From Chthoniobacterales bacterium (GTDB lineage Bacteria; Verrucomicrobiota; Verrucomicrobiia; Chthoniobacterales; DASVRZ01): DNA of 64,000 bases. Numbering within the stretch: the first letter of the stretch is position 1; each line of letters opens with the position of its first letter. Below are positions 28,701 to 36,282 of the stretch, in pieces. Location of the stretch: contig JBDSQB010000006.1 of NCBI GenBank assembly GCA_039930045.1, forward strand, positions 1-64,000, in the 5' to 3' direction. Both the position numbers and the translations under genes were made by a program. The notes under the pieces were generated by a model. That model worked only from the letters and a program-made list of their open reading frames with translations, made no database searches and was not told where the DNA came from.

Positions 28701-29875
28701 GAGTTGAACGGATCAATTTTGATGTCGCCAATCCAAGTGGGCACGGGAGGTGTCGCCTGATCGAGGTTAACCCATGGCGCGCTCGATCCGTCGATGACCG
28801 GCGTGCTGCCATAACACGCGTTCCAAGTCGTGCCGCCGTTCGTGCTTCGATAGACTTCATCGTGCGGATACCAGCGGCCCATCGTGCAGACGACGAGGGT
28901 GGTGGGATTTTGCTTGTCCACGGAAACGCCCCCGAAGCCGCCCTGGCTCGTCGGCGGCGTCACATTCGTTGTGGCGAGCGTGGCGAGATTGATTTTACGA
29001 ACCGCCCCGGCGCCCACGTCGTTCGGTCCCGCCGCGTCGTTGAAAGTGACATACATGTTTCCAAGGCCGTCCTGGGAGGCACGGTGCGGCATGTAGCCGG
29101 CAGGCGCGCCGCTAGGCACCGCCGACCAGCTGGCGCCGCCATCCGTGCTGCGGTATAAATTGTTCCCTCCCTGGGAAACCCCCACCCAGATCTCGGGCGT
29201 GGCGCTTCCATTGCCCCCGCTGCTCTTGATGAATTCCACGAACACGAGGCCGACCTGGTTCGTCGTGGTGTTGACGGGGAAACTCGTAACCTTGGACCAA
29301 CTCGCGGCGTAATTCACGCTCTTCCACAAACCGTCAAGGCGCGTGCCGTTGAACAAGATGCTGCCGAGATTGGGATCAACTGCGAGGCGCTCGCCATTGC
29401 TGCGGCCGTCGCTGTTAGCCAGCAGCGTGAACGGCGCCGTGACGCGCGTGAAAGTCGCGCCTTGGTTCGTGGAAATCCAAATTTCATTCGGACGTCCCGC
29501 GCCCAACCAGCCGCACGTCATGTAAAGCCGGTTGGCGTCCTGCGGATCGAGGGCGATGCTTTCACCGCCGAAGAGGCCAAATTCCGAGTTCGTGGGACCG
29601 ATGAAATCCTGCAACGGGACCCAGGAATTATTCGCGGGATTCCACCGGTAATTTCCGCCAACGTCCGTGCGGCAATACATCACGCCGGGCACGTTCGGAT
29701 GCGTCACGATGCCCGTCACGAATCCGCCCCCCTTGATCACGACCTCTTTCAAAACATAGGATTGAGCTTCAGCTGAAGGCGCCGCCAAAAGGACGAGCCA
29801 CAGCAAGAGGAACGAATGGAGCTGGTTGATCAGGAGGCATTCGCCGCCGCATTTTTTGAGTTTGAACGAAGACAT
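25796..29875 (-). CDS. GH74 xyloglucanase with CBM and FN3 modules and TSP3/C-terminal module
   Basis: 1359 residues from ATG 29875, with signal segment FLLLWLVLLAAPSAEAQ. Residues about 40-755 form the twin beta-propeller of GH74 endo-xyloglucanases: repeated RSTDGGASW-type blades, an Asp at D71 in YCRTDVGGNYRW and another at D384 in WIGDIKIDPFN, matching the two catalytic Asp positions of the family. Then come a CIA30/CBM11-like jelly roll (about 757-898), FN3 (903-998), a CBM6/35-type domain beginning VIEAENYD (1001-1155), FN3 (1157-1238), a TSP3-like motif (NPDGDDQANAQEYVAG) and the shared YRVERSDTL...RFYRV tail. Predicted to cut the xyloglucan backbone outside the cell while bound to polysaccharide. 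A second, simpler GH74 lies 173 bases upstream. Confidence 0.92.
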   Translation of the reverse strand: MSSFKLKKCGGECLLINQLHSFLLLWLVLLAAPSAEAQSYVLKEVVIKGGGFVTGIVTHPNVPGVMYCRTDVGGNYRWNPANNSWVPLQDFIGPTNSEFGLFGGESIALDPQDANRLYMTCGWLGAGRPNEIWISTNQGATFTRVTAPFTLLANSDGRSNGERLAVDPNLGSILFNGTRLDGLWKSVNYAASWSKVTSFPVNTTTNQVGLVFVEFIKSSGGNGSATPEIWVGVSQGGNNLYRSTDGGASWSAVPSGAPAGYMPHRASQDGLGNMYVTFNDAAGPNDVGAGAVRKINLATLATTNVTPPTSQGGFGGVSVDKQNPTTLVVCTMGRWYPHDEVYRSTNGGTTWNACYGSTPVIDGSSAPWVNLDQATPPVPTWIGDIKIDPFNSDRVYHISGGGVWSSYNLTATSPTWQFRSDGIEEMGLWGGGGALCSPPSGPLFYCAFGDIGGFADYNPDVSPPKTDHFFPFYGSNTSVDFAEQNPAIVVRTHYGTKSDGTSATGGGRSTDSGKTWTEFPTHPSAADNDPGVIAISADGTRLVWVSQGSPAFYSTNNGATWTQCGGNITPTYSWEMPLLCSDRVNRNKFYLYITSTGVVNVSTDGGATFVAGATVSPGAPNTINVDKAMRTVYGQEGNIWISCIDYDTNRAGLWRSTNSGVSFTKVSGVQNAQAIGFGRTASGSGYPVLYLSGQVNNVWGIYRSEDTAASWIRLNDDQHQYGIVSQITGDPKIYGRCYFNGRGLLYGDIYTPPQVTKMIYQDSLVDGWQNWSWATTNTASAAPVRRGTSAISVTAGGYEALFLRRPAEQSTVGYSAVAFWIHGGQSGGQPLQVASLRSGNTQVFKPIPPPLAGQWTRVVIPLSELGLTNVWDFDGLWIQNSSGSAISTFYVDDIALVGEADAGAGAPSAPGELATTAGNAQVALTWNASSGATDYNVKRATVSGGPYTTVTTVTGTSFTNTGLTNGTTYYYVVAALNTYGESTNSSQLAATPLTQGPYGGTPWPVPGVIEAENYDIGGQDFAYNDSDTANQGGQYRSDGVDVETCAEGGYNVGWTATGEWLEYTVNVAYTGSYRITLRAASLSPQIQGHVEFDGVNVTGLMTASATGGWQTYTDVTVPDVTLTAGPHVMRVFYDGGGWNLNRVTLTANPLAAPQNLTATPGSKKITLSWNAVSGANDYTIQRSSSSGGSITSLASGVTATSYIDSGLADGASWYYTIAANGPSGLGSASSPVSATTYTAVENWRLTNFGTIANTGNAADTANPDGDDQANAQEYVAGTNPNSGSSVLKIGQMQTNGNNMVLSFASVSGKTYRVERSDTLQNGSWVTVQDNIAGNGSVILITDTGGAAQPKRFYRVAVSM

Positions 29876-30030
29876 GTGTTTTTGCGACTTGGCGGTGAGG
29901 TGGAGCAAGACGGCCAAACACGCCACTTTGACCTGCGTCCAGACACGCGGAATCCCCCGCAGAAGTCCTGCGCAATAATATTTGATGGGGGGGCATTTTT
30001 TAGGTCGATTGAGGAATCCGGCGCAGGATC

Positions 30031-30039
30031 GTTACTGTC
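30031..30039. promoter_or_regulatory. Weak operator-like half site before the modular GH74 gene
   Basis: GTTACTGTC, one good half (GTTAC) and part of the other half of the island palindrome, 156 bases before the GH74 ATG at 29875. Weak on its own. Confidence 0.2.
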
Positions 30040-30048
30040 TTGGATTCA

Positions 30049-32400
30049 TCATGGAGAGATAAGGGCCGTGCCGCCTTGGCTCATCACCGGATCGCCGTAG
30101 ATGATGCCGCGTCCGTTGGTGCCAAAATAGACGCGGCCATAGAGACGCGGATCGCCGGTGATGACTTTGCCAATCCAGCCATAGCGATGCTGGTCGTCGT
30201 TGATGCGCGTCCATTTCGCGCCTTCGTCGTCGGAGCGATAGACGCCGTGGGTTTTACCGACGACGCCCACGAGGTAGATTGCGTCGTAGTTCCCACCCGG
30301 CGCGGCTTTGCCGAAGCCGACGACTTCCGCATTGGCCACTTCGGTGATTTTTTGGAACTGCGCACCGCCGTTTGTCGAACGCCAAAGGCCGTTCCAGTCC
30401 GCCGTGAGCCAGAGATCGCCTTCGCGGCTGGGGACTGCGCGCAATGCCTTCGCTCCGGCGGGCAGTTCGTGACTTTGCTCGGCGAAAGTATTGCCGCCGT
30501 CTGTGCTGACAAAGAGCTTCCGCTCCTCCGGCGAGAGCGCGTAGAAAGTTTTTGGATTTACGCGATCCGCGATGACTTCCACTTTTGCGCCCAATCCCTC
30601 GCAACGTTTCCAATTTGTCCCGCGATCCTGCGAGACGTAGGCAGACCCGTCCGGCGCCACCCACACGAATGAACTGCCGTCGGCCGCAACAGCGACGACG
30701 CAGTGGGAATTTTCATCCGTGCCCTGGCTCATCGCGGGCTCGCTGCCAAAGGGCTGCCACGATTTCGCCCCATCAGTGGAGAACGCGCCACGAACCTTCG
30801 ATCCACTGCCCACCCGCACCACGAGATCGGGATTCATCTGGGCAAAGTCCAGTCCAGACACAGAGCTCATCGTGGGATTCGTCCACATCCCGCCCGCCGG
30901 GGAGACGGCGAGATCGTCGTGGCGGAATCCGGCGACATCGAGCAGGCCGCTGATCAATGACGGGCCGCTCGGCGGGCTGAGGAGCGAAGTGACCGCCGAC
31001 TCCTCGATGCCTTGCGCGTGAACTTTCCAAGTCGTGGGAAGCCCTGCGTCTGCTGCGTTGAGATCGTCCGTCGCCCACATCGTCGCGCCGGTGACGTAGA
31101 ACGCCTGCTTGTTGTCGAAGGGGTTGATTTCCACATCGCCGATCCAGTGGCCAAAGTCCGTTTTGGCCCGGCCCCAGCTCAGGTAAGGCGCGGCGGAGGG
31201 GGCATTGGTCGCTTTTTGCGCGAAGTCGCTCCAGTGCGCGCCGCCGTCTTTGCTGCGGAGGATGTCGTCGCCTTTGTTCCAGCGATCCAGCGTTGCGACC
31301 ATGAGTGTCTTCGGGTCTGTGGCATCCACGGCGAGACCGGAGTAGCCAAATTTTCCCTCGCCGCCGACGTCCGGCTTCAGCGGCGTGATGTCCGTCCATT
31401 GGCCGGTCGTCGTGTCGAGTTTCCACACCGCGCCGTTGGTCACGCCGTTTGGCCCCGGCTTGTCGGAGTAGGTGAGGTAAAGCGTGCCGTCAGGAGCGAG
31501 CACCCCGTGATGCGGCATGAGACCCGCTGTCTGCCCGGCGATTTCCTGCCAGCTCGCACCCGCGTCGGTGCTGCGATAGAGGCTGGTCTTCGTGGTAGCC
31601 ACGCTGACGTAGATGGTCGAGGAAGCGGTCCCACGATTGCCGCTTTTTGCGTCGAAAAGCACAAAGCCGACACCCGCGCCGTCCGTTTTTTCTTTCACCG
31701 GGAACGCTGCATCCTGCTGCCACGTCTTGCCAAAGTCGTCGCTTTTCCAAAGTCCGTTGTTTCGCGTTCCGAGGAAAAGACGGCTGCTCAGATTCGGGTC
31801 CACCGCCAGCCGCTCGCCGATGGCGCGCCCGTCTTCATTCCCGCCAAACTTGAACGGCACCGGAGTCTTCTCCCACGTCTTCCCCTGGTCCGTGGAACGC
31901 AGAATCGCGCCGTTTTTTCCCCAGTTGTTTGTGTAAGTTCCAGCAGCCAGATAAACGCGCTGCGCATCCTGCGGGTCGAGCGCAAGGCTCTCGATGCCGA
32001 ACAATGTCCAATCATCGTTGCCGACCCAGTCCAATAGCGGAATCCATCGCATACTTTTTGGAGCCCAACGATACGCGCCGCCGATATCGGTGCGGGCATA
32101 GACCAGCCCCGGTTTCTTAGGATGAAAAACAACGCCGGTGATGAAGCCGGTCCCGCCGATTTCCACATTGCGCCAGCGATAAGGGCCGGTGATTTCCTCC
32201 GCGTCTGGCGCGTCAGGCTCGCCTTGCGGAAGAAGCGTGACGACGGGCTGCGCGGGGGCTGATGATGTTTGTCCGGTGAAAATCCCGCTCCGCTCTGCAG
32301 CGCGCCTCCACAGCGCCTGCGGTGATTGGTTAAAAATCAGACTGCCGCCCACGGTGATTCCAAAAATCACCGGCAGGAGGAAGAGGACGAAACGCTTCAT
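30049..32400 (-). CDS. GH74 xyloglucanase, single-domain, probably membrane-anchored
   Basis: 783 residues. The N-terminus (MKRFVLFLLPVIFGITVGGS then LIFNQ) is a hydrophobic segment followed by basic residues (WRRAAERSG) without an obvious AXA cleavage site, so it may stay as a membrane anchor. After a linker (about 40-75) the GH74 propellers begin at NVEIGGTGFITGVVFHP. D105 in YARTDIGGAYRW and D422 in WIGDVEINPFD match the catalytic Asp positions. Repeated blades RSTDQGKTW, RSTDAGASW and RSKDGGAHW are visible. There are no carbohydrate-binding modules, in contrast to the neighbouring GH74. It probably processes shorter xyloglucan chains near the cell surface. A small secreted protein gene lies 54 bases upstream in the same unit. 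Confidence 0.9.
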   Translation of the reverse strand: MKRFVLFLLPVIFGITVGGSLIFNQSPQALWRRAAERSGIFTGQTSSAPAQPVVTLLPQGEPDAPDAEEITGPYRWRNVEIGGTGFITGVVFHPKKPGLVYARTDIGGAYRWAPKSMRWIPLLDWVGNDDWTLFGIESLALDPQDAQRVYLAAGTYTNNWGKNGAILRSTDQGKTWEKTPVPFKFGGNEDGRAIGERLAVDPNLSSRLFLGTRNNGLWKSDDFGKTWQQDAAFPVKEKTDGAGVGFVLFDAKSGNRGTASSTIYVSVATTKTSLYRSTDAGASWQEIAGQTAGLMPHHGVLAPDGTLYLTYSDKPGPNGVTNGAVWKLDTTTGQWTDITPLKPDVGGEGKFGYSGLAVDATDPKTLMVATLDRWNKGDDILRSKDGGAHWSDFAQKATNAPSAAPYLSWGRAKTDFGHWIGDVEINPFDNKQAFYVTGATMWATDDLNAADAGLPTTWKVHAQGIEESAVTSLLSPPSGPSLISGLLDVAGFRHDDLAVSPAGGMWTNPTMSSVSGLDFAQMNPDLVVRVGSGSKVRGAFSTDGAKSWQPFGSEPAMSQGTDENSHCVVAVAADGSSFVWVAPDGSAYVSQDRGTNWKRCEGLGAKVEVIADRVNPKTFYALSPEERKLFVSTDGGNTFAEQSHELPAGAKALRAVPSREGDLWLTADWNGLWRSTNGGAQFQKITEVANAEVVGFGKAAPGGNYDAIYLVGVVGKTHGVYRSDDEGAKWTRINDDQHRYGWIGKVITGDPRLYGRVYFGTNGRGIIYGDPVMSQGGTALISP

Positions 32401-32454
32401 GGAGACTCTGGGGAAAAATGTCTGCCAGCCGCGAGCTGCGCCAAAGCGCGAGCC

Positions 32455-33093
32455 TCACGGTTTCGTCTTGCGCCCGACCTTGATGTCGTCGATGACCAGT
32501 TCGTTCTCCGGCCCGTTACCCCAGTTAGAGCCATAAATTTGAAAGAGGATTTGGAGTGTCTTGCCTGATGGATCGAAGGGTTCCTGTAGCGACGAGTCGT
32601 CCAGCGCGATGCGATAGACCTGAAATGTGTTGGGTGTCTCCGGCAGCTTGAGGATGGTCGAGATCGAACCGGTACTTTCCCCTGAAAAATTGGCATCTCT
32701 CCAGCCTTTGATGATGACCTGAAACTCTTTGGATTCCTTTGATCCCTTGGCAGCAAATTCAATGAAACATTCCGATGCACTCACGCCTTCGTTCCCGGTC
32801 ATTTGGGCGCGCGAAAACCCAATCGCCGCGAGCGTCCCCCCATCTATAGCGACAAAGTCGGCGTCCAACACCATCGCACGGGAACCCGCCACGCCCACGC
32901 CCTCCTTGAAGGCGTACTTGGCCGTCACTTCCGCCTCATCGGTGACGTAACCACCCGGTGTCTCGGGCAGACCGGGATTCCCCACATCAAAGTTTTCATC
33001 GATAAACAGTTCGTCCGCCGCCGACAGGGCACCGATAGACATCGTAAATATCGCCAAGGCGAGGCTGGCTGGGAGAAAGGAGTGGATTTTCAT
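32455..33093 (-). CDS. Small secreted jelly-roll protein, unknown function
   Basis: 212 residues, with the signal peptide in MKIHSFLPASLALAIFTMSI then GALSAAD. The mature part reads like a carbohydrate-binding beta-sandwich (LFIDENFDVGNPGLPE, FQVYRIALDDSS, ILFQIYGSNWG and the end NELVIDDIKVG), a form often seen in CBM-type or LamG-like modules. No enzyme motif is visible. It is the first gene of the unit leading to the two GH74 genes, 54 bases before the anchored one, and has the clearest operator palindrome 58 bases upstream of its ATG. A role as a stand-alone xyloglucan-binding protein is a guess from context. Confidence 0.75.
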   Translation of the reverse strand: MKIHSFLPASLALAIFTMSIGALSAADELFIDENFDVGNPGLPETPGGYVTDEAEVTAKYAFKEGVGVAGSRAMVLDADFVAIDGGTLAAIGFSRAQMTGNEGVSASECFIEFAAKGSKESKEFQVIIKGWRDANFSGESTGSISTILKLPETPNTFQVYRIALDDSSLQEPFDPSGKTLQILFQIYGSNWGNGPENELVIDDIKVGRKTKP

Positions 33094-33149
33094 TTCATAA
33101 GTCTAGGTCAAAACGCGGCGATATAAAAAGTGTATCCGCCGGCAGGCTG

Positions 33150-33162
33150 TGTTACAGTAACG
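33150..33162. promoter_or_regulatory. Candidate operator in the divergent region
   Basis: TGTTACAGTAACG contains the perfect palindrome GTTACAGTAAC (33151-33161), 58 bases before the ATG at 33093. The equivalent core GTTACCGTCAC is also exactly 58 bases before the GH39 ATG at 13344. This is the best representative of the repeated site. Confidence 0.5.
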
Positions 33163-33163
33163 T

Positions 33164-33195
33164 AAGCTCCATTTCACACGAAATGGAGCTTTTTG
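33164..33195 (+). terminator. Terminator or attenuator hairpin in the divergent region
   Basis: Perfect 11-bp stem AAGCTCCATTT / AAATGGAGCTT with a 6-base loop, running into TTTT on the plus strand. It lies directly beside the operator palindrome and upstream of the rightward genes, so it may be an attenuator or an insulator between the two divergent units. Confidence 0.6.
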
Positions 33196-33488
33196 GTTAC
33201 GCCCTGTAAAGTGAATGGAGATGGAATCATCGCCCCCAAAATATCCTCCGCATTCTGCTAACTAAGCTGAGAAACAATCCACCCTAATCGTCTTTGCTCA
33301 ACTACATAAGACCCAAATTTTAAAATGCCCTAATGTCCTGTCAGACTAGCGTATCCCTACCACCGACTCAACATCACCGTGAACAACGGCGCCAAGGGGC
33401 ACGCACCTCTCCGAGCTCGGGCTTTTCACCGAAGAAGAGCCAGAAGGTCTGAATCCGTCTAACAAGAAAGACATGATAGCCACAAAAT

Positions 33489-35126
33489 ATGACTACCCTA
33501 CACACTCAGTTACTCACAATGATTGCCCCCGCGCACAAAATTTCCCTCCTTGTGGCCCTCGTCCTCGCCTCCGTCGCATCTCTGCCCCTCCCGGCGGAGC
33601 CGGCGGAGCCGGCCCATAATCCCATCATCTGGGCCGATGTCCCGGACATCGCCATCATCCGTGTAGGAAAATCCTACTACATGAGCAGCACGACGATGCA
33701 CATGAGCCCGGGCCTCCCGATCATGAAGTCGGAGGATCTGGTCAACTGGCGCATGGCCTCCTACGCCTATGAAACCCTTGCCGACAACGAGGCCTTCCGC
33801 CTCGAAAACGGCCAAAACGCCTATGGTCAAGGCTCCTACGCCAGCAGCCTGCGTTTCCACGACGGCGTGTTCTATGCCTCGACTTTCTCCTCCACCAGCT
33901 TACGCACCCACATCTACACCACGCGCGATCCGGAGCGCGGCCCGTGGAAAGAGACGAAATTCGAGCCCGTGCTGCATGATCACAGCCTGTTTTTCGACGA
34001 CGACGGTCGCGTTTACATGGTTTTCGGGGGCGGTCGCATCACGCTCCTCGAGCTGAACCCCGATCTCACCGGAATCAAGCCCGATGGCGTGAACAAGGTC
34101 CTCATTGAAAACGTCAACACCGTCTTCGGCGACGACCTGGGCGGCCTCAATGGCGAGGGCTCGCAGCTTTCCAAGATCAACGGCCGCTACTACCTCGTGA
34201 ACATCGCCTCGCCCCGGAGCCGCTGGGCACGCAGCGTCATCATCAGCCGTGCCGACGCGATCGACGGCCCCTACGAGAGTCGCATCGCGCTCGATGATCG
34301 CGGTATCGCCCAGGGCGGCCTCATCGACACCCCGGAAGGCAAATGGTATGCCTACCTTTTCAAGGACAACGACTCCGTCGGTCGCATCCCCTACCTCGTG
34401 CCCGTGACGTGGAAGGACGGCTGGCCCGTTCTCGGCGAAGACGGCAAGGCGCCCATGACGCTCGACATCCCCGCCGGCGGACAGGGCGTCTCCGGTGCTT
34501 CCGGCATCGTCGCCTCCGACGAATTCAACCGCCGACCCGGCGACCCCGCCCTGCCTCTCGCCTGGCAATGGAATCACAATCCCGACAACAAGCTTTGGTC
34601 AGTCACGCAACGGCCCGGCTTTCTGCGTTTGACTACGGGCCGGGTTGACGCTGATTTAGCTTCCGCCAGGAATACCCTCACTCAACGCACCTTTGGCCCG
34701 AGCAGTTCCGCCACCACCAGCATCGACGTGAGCGGAATGAAAGATGGCGACTACGCCGGCCTCGCCGCCTTCCAGAAACGCTATGGTTTTGTGGGCGTAA
34801 AGATGAGCGGCAACACCAAGTCCCTCGTCATGGTAAGCGCCGATTCCGACACTCCCGAGGAAATCGCCTCGGTGCCCCTCTCCGGCAAAACCGTTCACCT
34901 CAAGGTCGAATGCGAATTCGCGCCCGCACCTGAACTCGCCCGCTTCTCCTACAGCCTCGACGGCAAATCCTGGACCCCCATCGGTCGTCCCTCGGGCCTT
35001 AAATACACCTTTCCTCACTTCATGGGTTATCGCTACGCCCTCTTCTATTATTCGACCAAGACCGCCGGCGGCCGGGTGGACTTTGACTACTACCGGGTCG
35101 GGCAAGGGGCGAAAAATGGTGGTTAA
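33489..35126 (+). CDS. GH43 beta-xylosidase / alpha-L-arabinofuranosidase (subfamily 12-like)
   Basis: 545 residues, exported. The five-bladed propeller starts HNPIIWADVPDIAIIRVG (base Asp in ADVPD), with HDHSLFFDDDGRVYMVFGG (pKa-setting Asp) and LNGEGSQLSKINGRYYLVN (acid Glu). It is followed by the GH43 C2 beta-sandwich (EFNRRPGDPALPLAWQWNHNP onward) that shapes the active site. Either ATG 33489 or 33519 could start it; the longer form is kept because its first residues are conserved in the close paralogue at 48784. First gene of the rightward cluster, 88 bases before the GH62 start. The paralogue differs at scattered positions only, pointing to a recent duplication. Likely releases arabinose or xylose from arabinoxylan. 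Confidence 0.9.
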   Translation: MTTLHTQLLTMIAPAHKISLLVALVLASVASLPLPAEPAEPAHNPIIWADVPDIAIIRVGKSYYMSSTTMHMSPGLPIMKSEDLVNWRMASYAYETLADNEAFRLENGQNAYGQGSYASSLRFHDGVFYASTFSSTSLRTHIYTTRDPERGPWKETKFEPVLHDHSLFFDDDGRVYMVFGGGRITLLELNPDLTGIKPDGVNKVLIENVNTVFGDDLGGLNGEGSQLSKINGRYYLVNIASPRSRWARSVIISRADAIDGPYESRIALDDRGIAQGGLIDTPEGKWYAYLFKDNDSVGRIPYLVPVTWKDGWPVLGEDGKAPMTLDIPAGGQGVSGASGIVASDEFNRRPGDPALPLAWQWNHNPDNKLWSVTQRPGFLRLTTGRVDADLASARNTLTQRTFGPSSSATTSIDVSGMKDGDYAGLAAFQKRYGFVGVKMSGNTKSLVMVSADSDTPEEIASVPLSGKTVHLKVECEFAPAPELARFSYSLDGKSWTPIGRPSGLKYTFPHFMGYRYALFYYSTKTAGGRVDFDYYRVGQGAKNGG

Positions 35127-35214
35127 CAAACAGCCTCCTGCCCCACCTCTCCACCAACGCCGATGCCTCCAGCCTTGCTCACCTCTTGCTCCACCTCCCG
35201 TCCCGCCGATTCCC

Positions 35215-36273
35215 ATGAAAAATAACATCCTTTCTCAAAGCCTCGCCTTCGCAGGCATCTGTCTGCTCGGCTTTGGCGGTACGCTTTCCGCCGCCGACAG
35301 CCTCTCGGGCACCGCGCCGCTTACTCCCTTGTCCTGGACGACCACCGGCCCGCTGGTTCACCCCACAGCCGACGAGGCTCACCCCATTGTCGCCGTGAAA
35401 GATCCCACCGTCGTTTTTCACGACGGCCGCTGGCACATCTTCGCCACCACTGCAGGAAGCAAAGGCTGGGGCATGGCCTATTTCAATTTTGCCAACTGGG
35501 ACGAGGCGCCCAAAGCCAAGCCCTTCTACCTTGACGAAAACCCGAACCTCGCCGGCTACAACTGCGCGCCGCAGGCCTTCTACTTCCGGCTGCAGAAGAA
35601 GTGGTATCTGATCTTCCAGTCGGGGCAGCCGCGCTTCTCGACCAGCGACAACATCGCAGACCCGATGTCGTGGAGCCAGCCGCAGGACTTTTTCGAGGGC
35701 AAGCCGAAGAGCGTCGTCGAAGGCTGGCTCGACTACTGGATCATCTGCGACGACACCCACGCGTATTTGTTTTTCCCCGACGACGCCGGCCGCATGTATC
35801 GCAGCCGCACGACCCTCGCGGACTTCCCGCGTGGTTTCGACGAACCCGTCGTCGTCCTGCAAGAGGCCAAGAACGACCTCTTCGAAGGCTCCTGCGTTTA
35901 CCGGATCAAGGGCTCCAACAAGTTCCTCCTTCTCGTCGAATGCATCGGCAAGCACGGGCACCGCTACTACCGCGCCTGGTTGGCCGAGCGCCTCGACGGC
36001 GAATGGAAGCCGGTGCCCGGTGCGGACTCCGAGGAAACCCCCTTCGCGGGCGACGCCAACGTGCGCACGAGCGACGGCAGCCCCCGCTGGGCCGAAGGCA
36101 TCAGCCACGGAGAACTCCTCCGCGAAGGCAGTGACGAGACGATGACGGTCGATCCGAAAAACCTGCAGTTCCTCTACCAAGGCCTTCCTGTCGGCACCCA
36201 GGAGCCCAATTACCTCCTCCTGCCCTACCGCCTCGCGATCCTCAAGCCCGCTCCGGCCCAACCCGCCAAGTAA
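35215..36273 (+). CDS. GH62 alpha-L-arabinofuranosidase
   Basis: 352 residues, exported (MKNNILSQSLAFAGICLLGF then GGTLSAAD). The GH62 propeller carries D63 in AVKDPTVVFHDGRWHIFATT, the motifs FYFRLQKKWYLIFQ, IICDDTHAYLFFPDD and MYRSRT, the acid E224 in LFEGSCVYRIKG, and RYYRAW. GH62 enzymes remove single arabinofuranosyl branches from arabinoxylan and some arabinans. The ATG at 35215 follows the pyrimidine leader GATTCCC and no Shine-Dalgarno sequence; the longer in-frame extension from 35083 overlaps the GH43 gene and lacks a signal peptide at its start. The GH127 gene starts 9 bases after its stop. Confidence 0.9.
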   Translation: MKNNILSQSLAFAGICLLGFGGTLSAADSLSGTAPLTPLSWTTTGPLVHPTADEAHPIVAVKDPTVVFHDGRWHIFATTAGSKGWGMAYFNFANWDEAPKAKPFYLDENPNLAGYNCAPQAFYFRLQKKWYLIFQSGQPRFSTSDNIADPMSWSQPQDFFEGKPKSVVEGWLDYWIICDDTHAYLFFPDDAGRMYRSRTTLADFPRGFDEPVVVLQEAKNDLFEGSCVYRIKGSNKFLLLVECIGKHGHRYYRAWLAERLDGEWKPVPGADSEETPFAGDANVRTSDGSPRWAEGISHGELLREGSDETMTVDPKNLQFLYQGLPVGTQEPNYLLLPYRLAILKPAPAQPAK

Positions 36274-36282
36274 GCCCCCCCA

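Larger units (their letters stand above)
33094..33488. other. Divergent control region between the minus and plus blocks
   Basis: 395 bases separating the leftward and rightward enzyme clusters. It contains the palindrome at 33150-33162 and a hairpin at 33164-33191. Short readable stretches in 33360-33480 have no start, no family signature and no matching neighbour, so no gene is called. Confidence 0.7.

Noticed and set aside
33360-33488. Short coding stretch reading LSELGLFTEEEPEGLNPSN before the GH43 gene
   Set aside because: No start codon in the right place and no similarity to neighbouring genes that I can see; could be chance.
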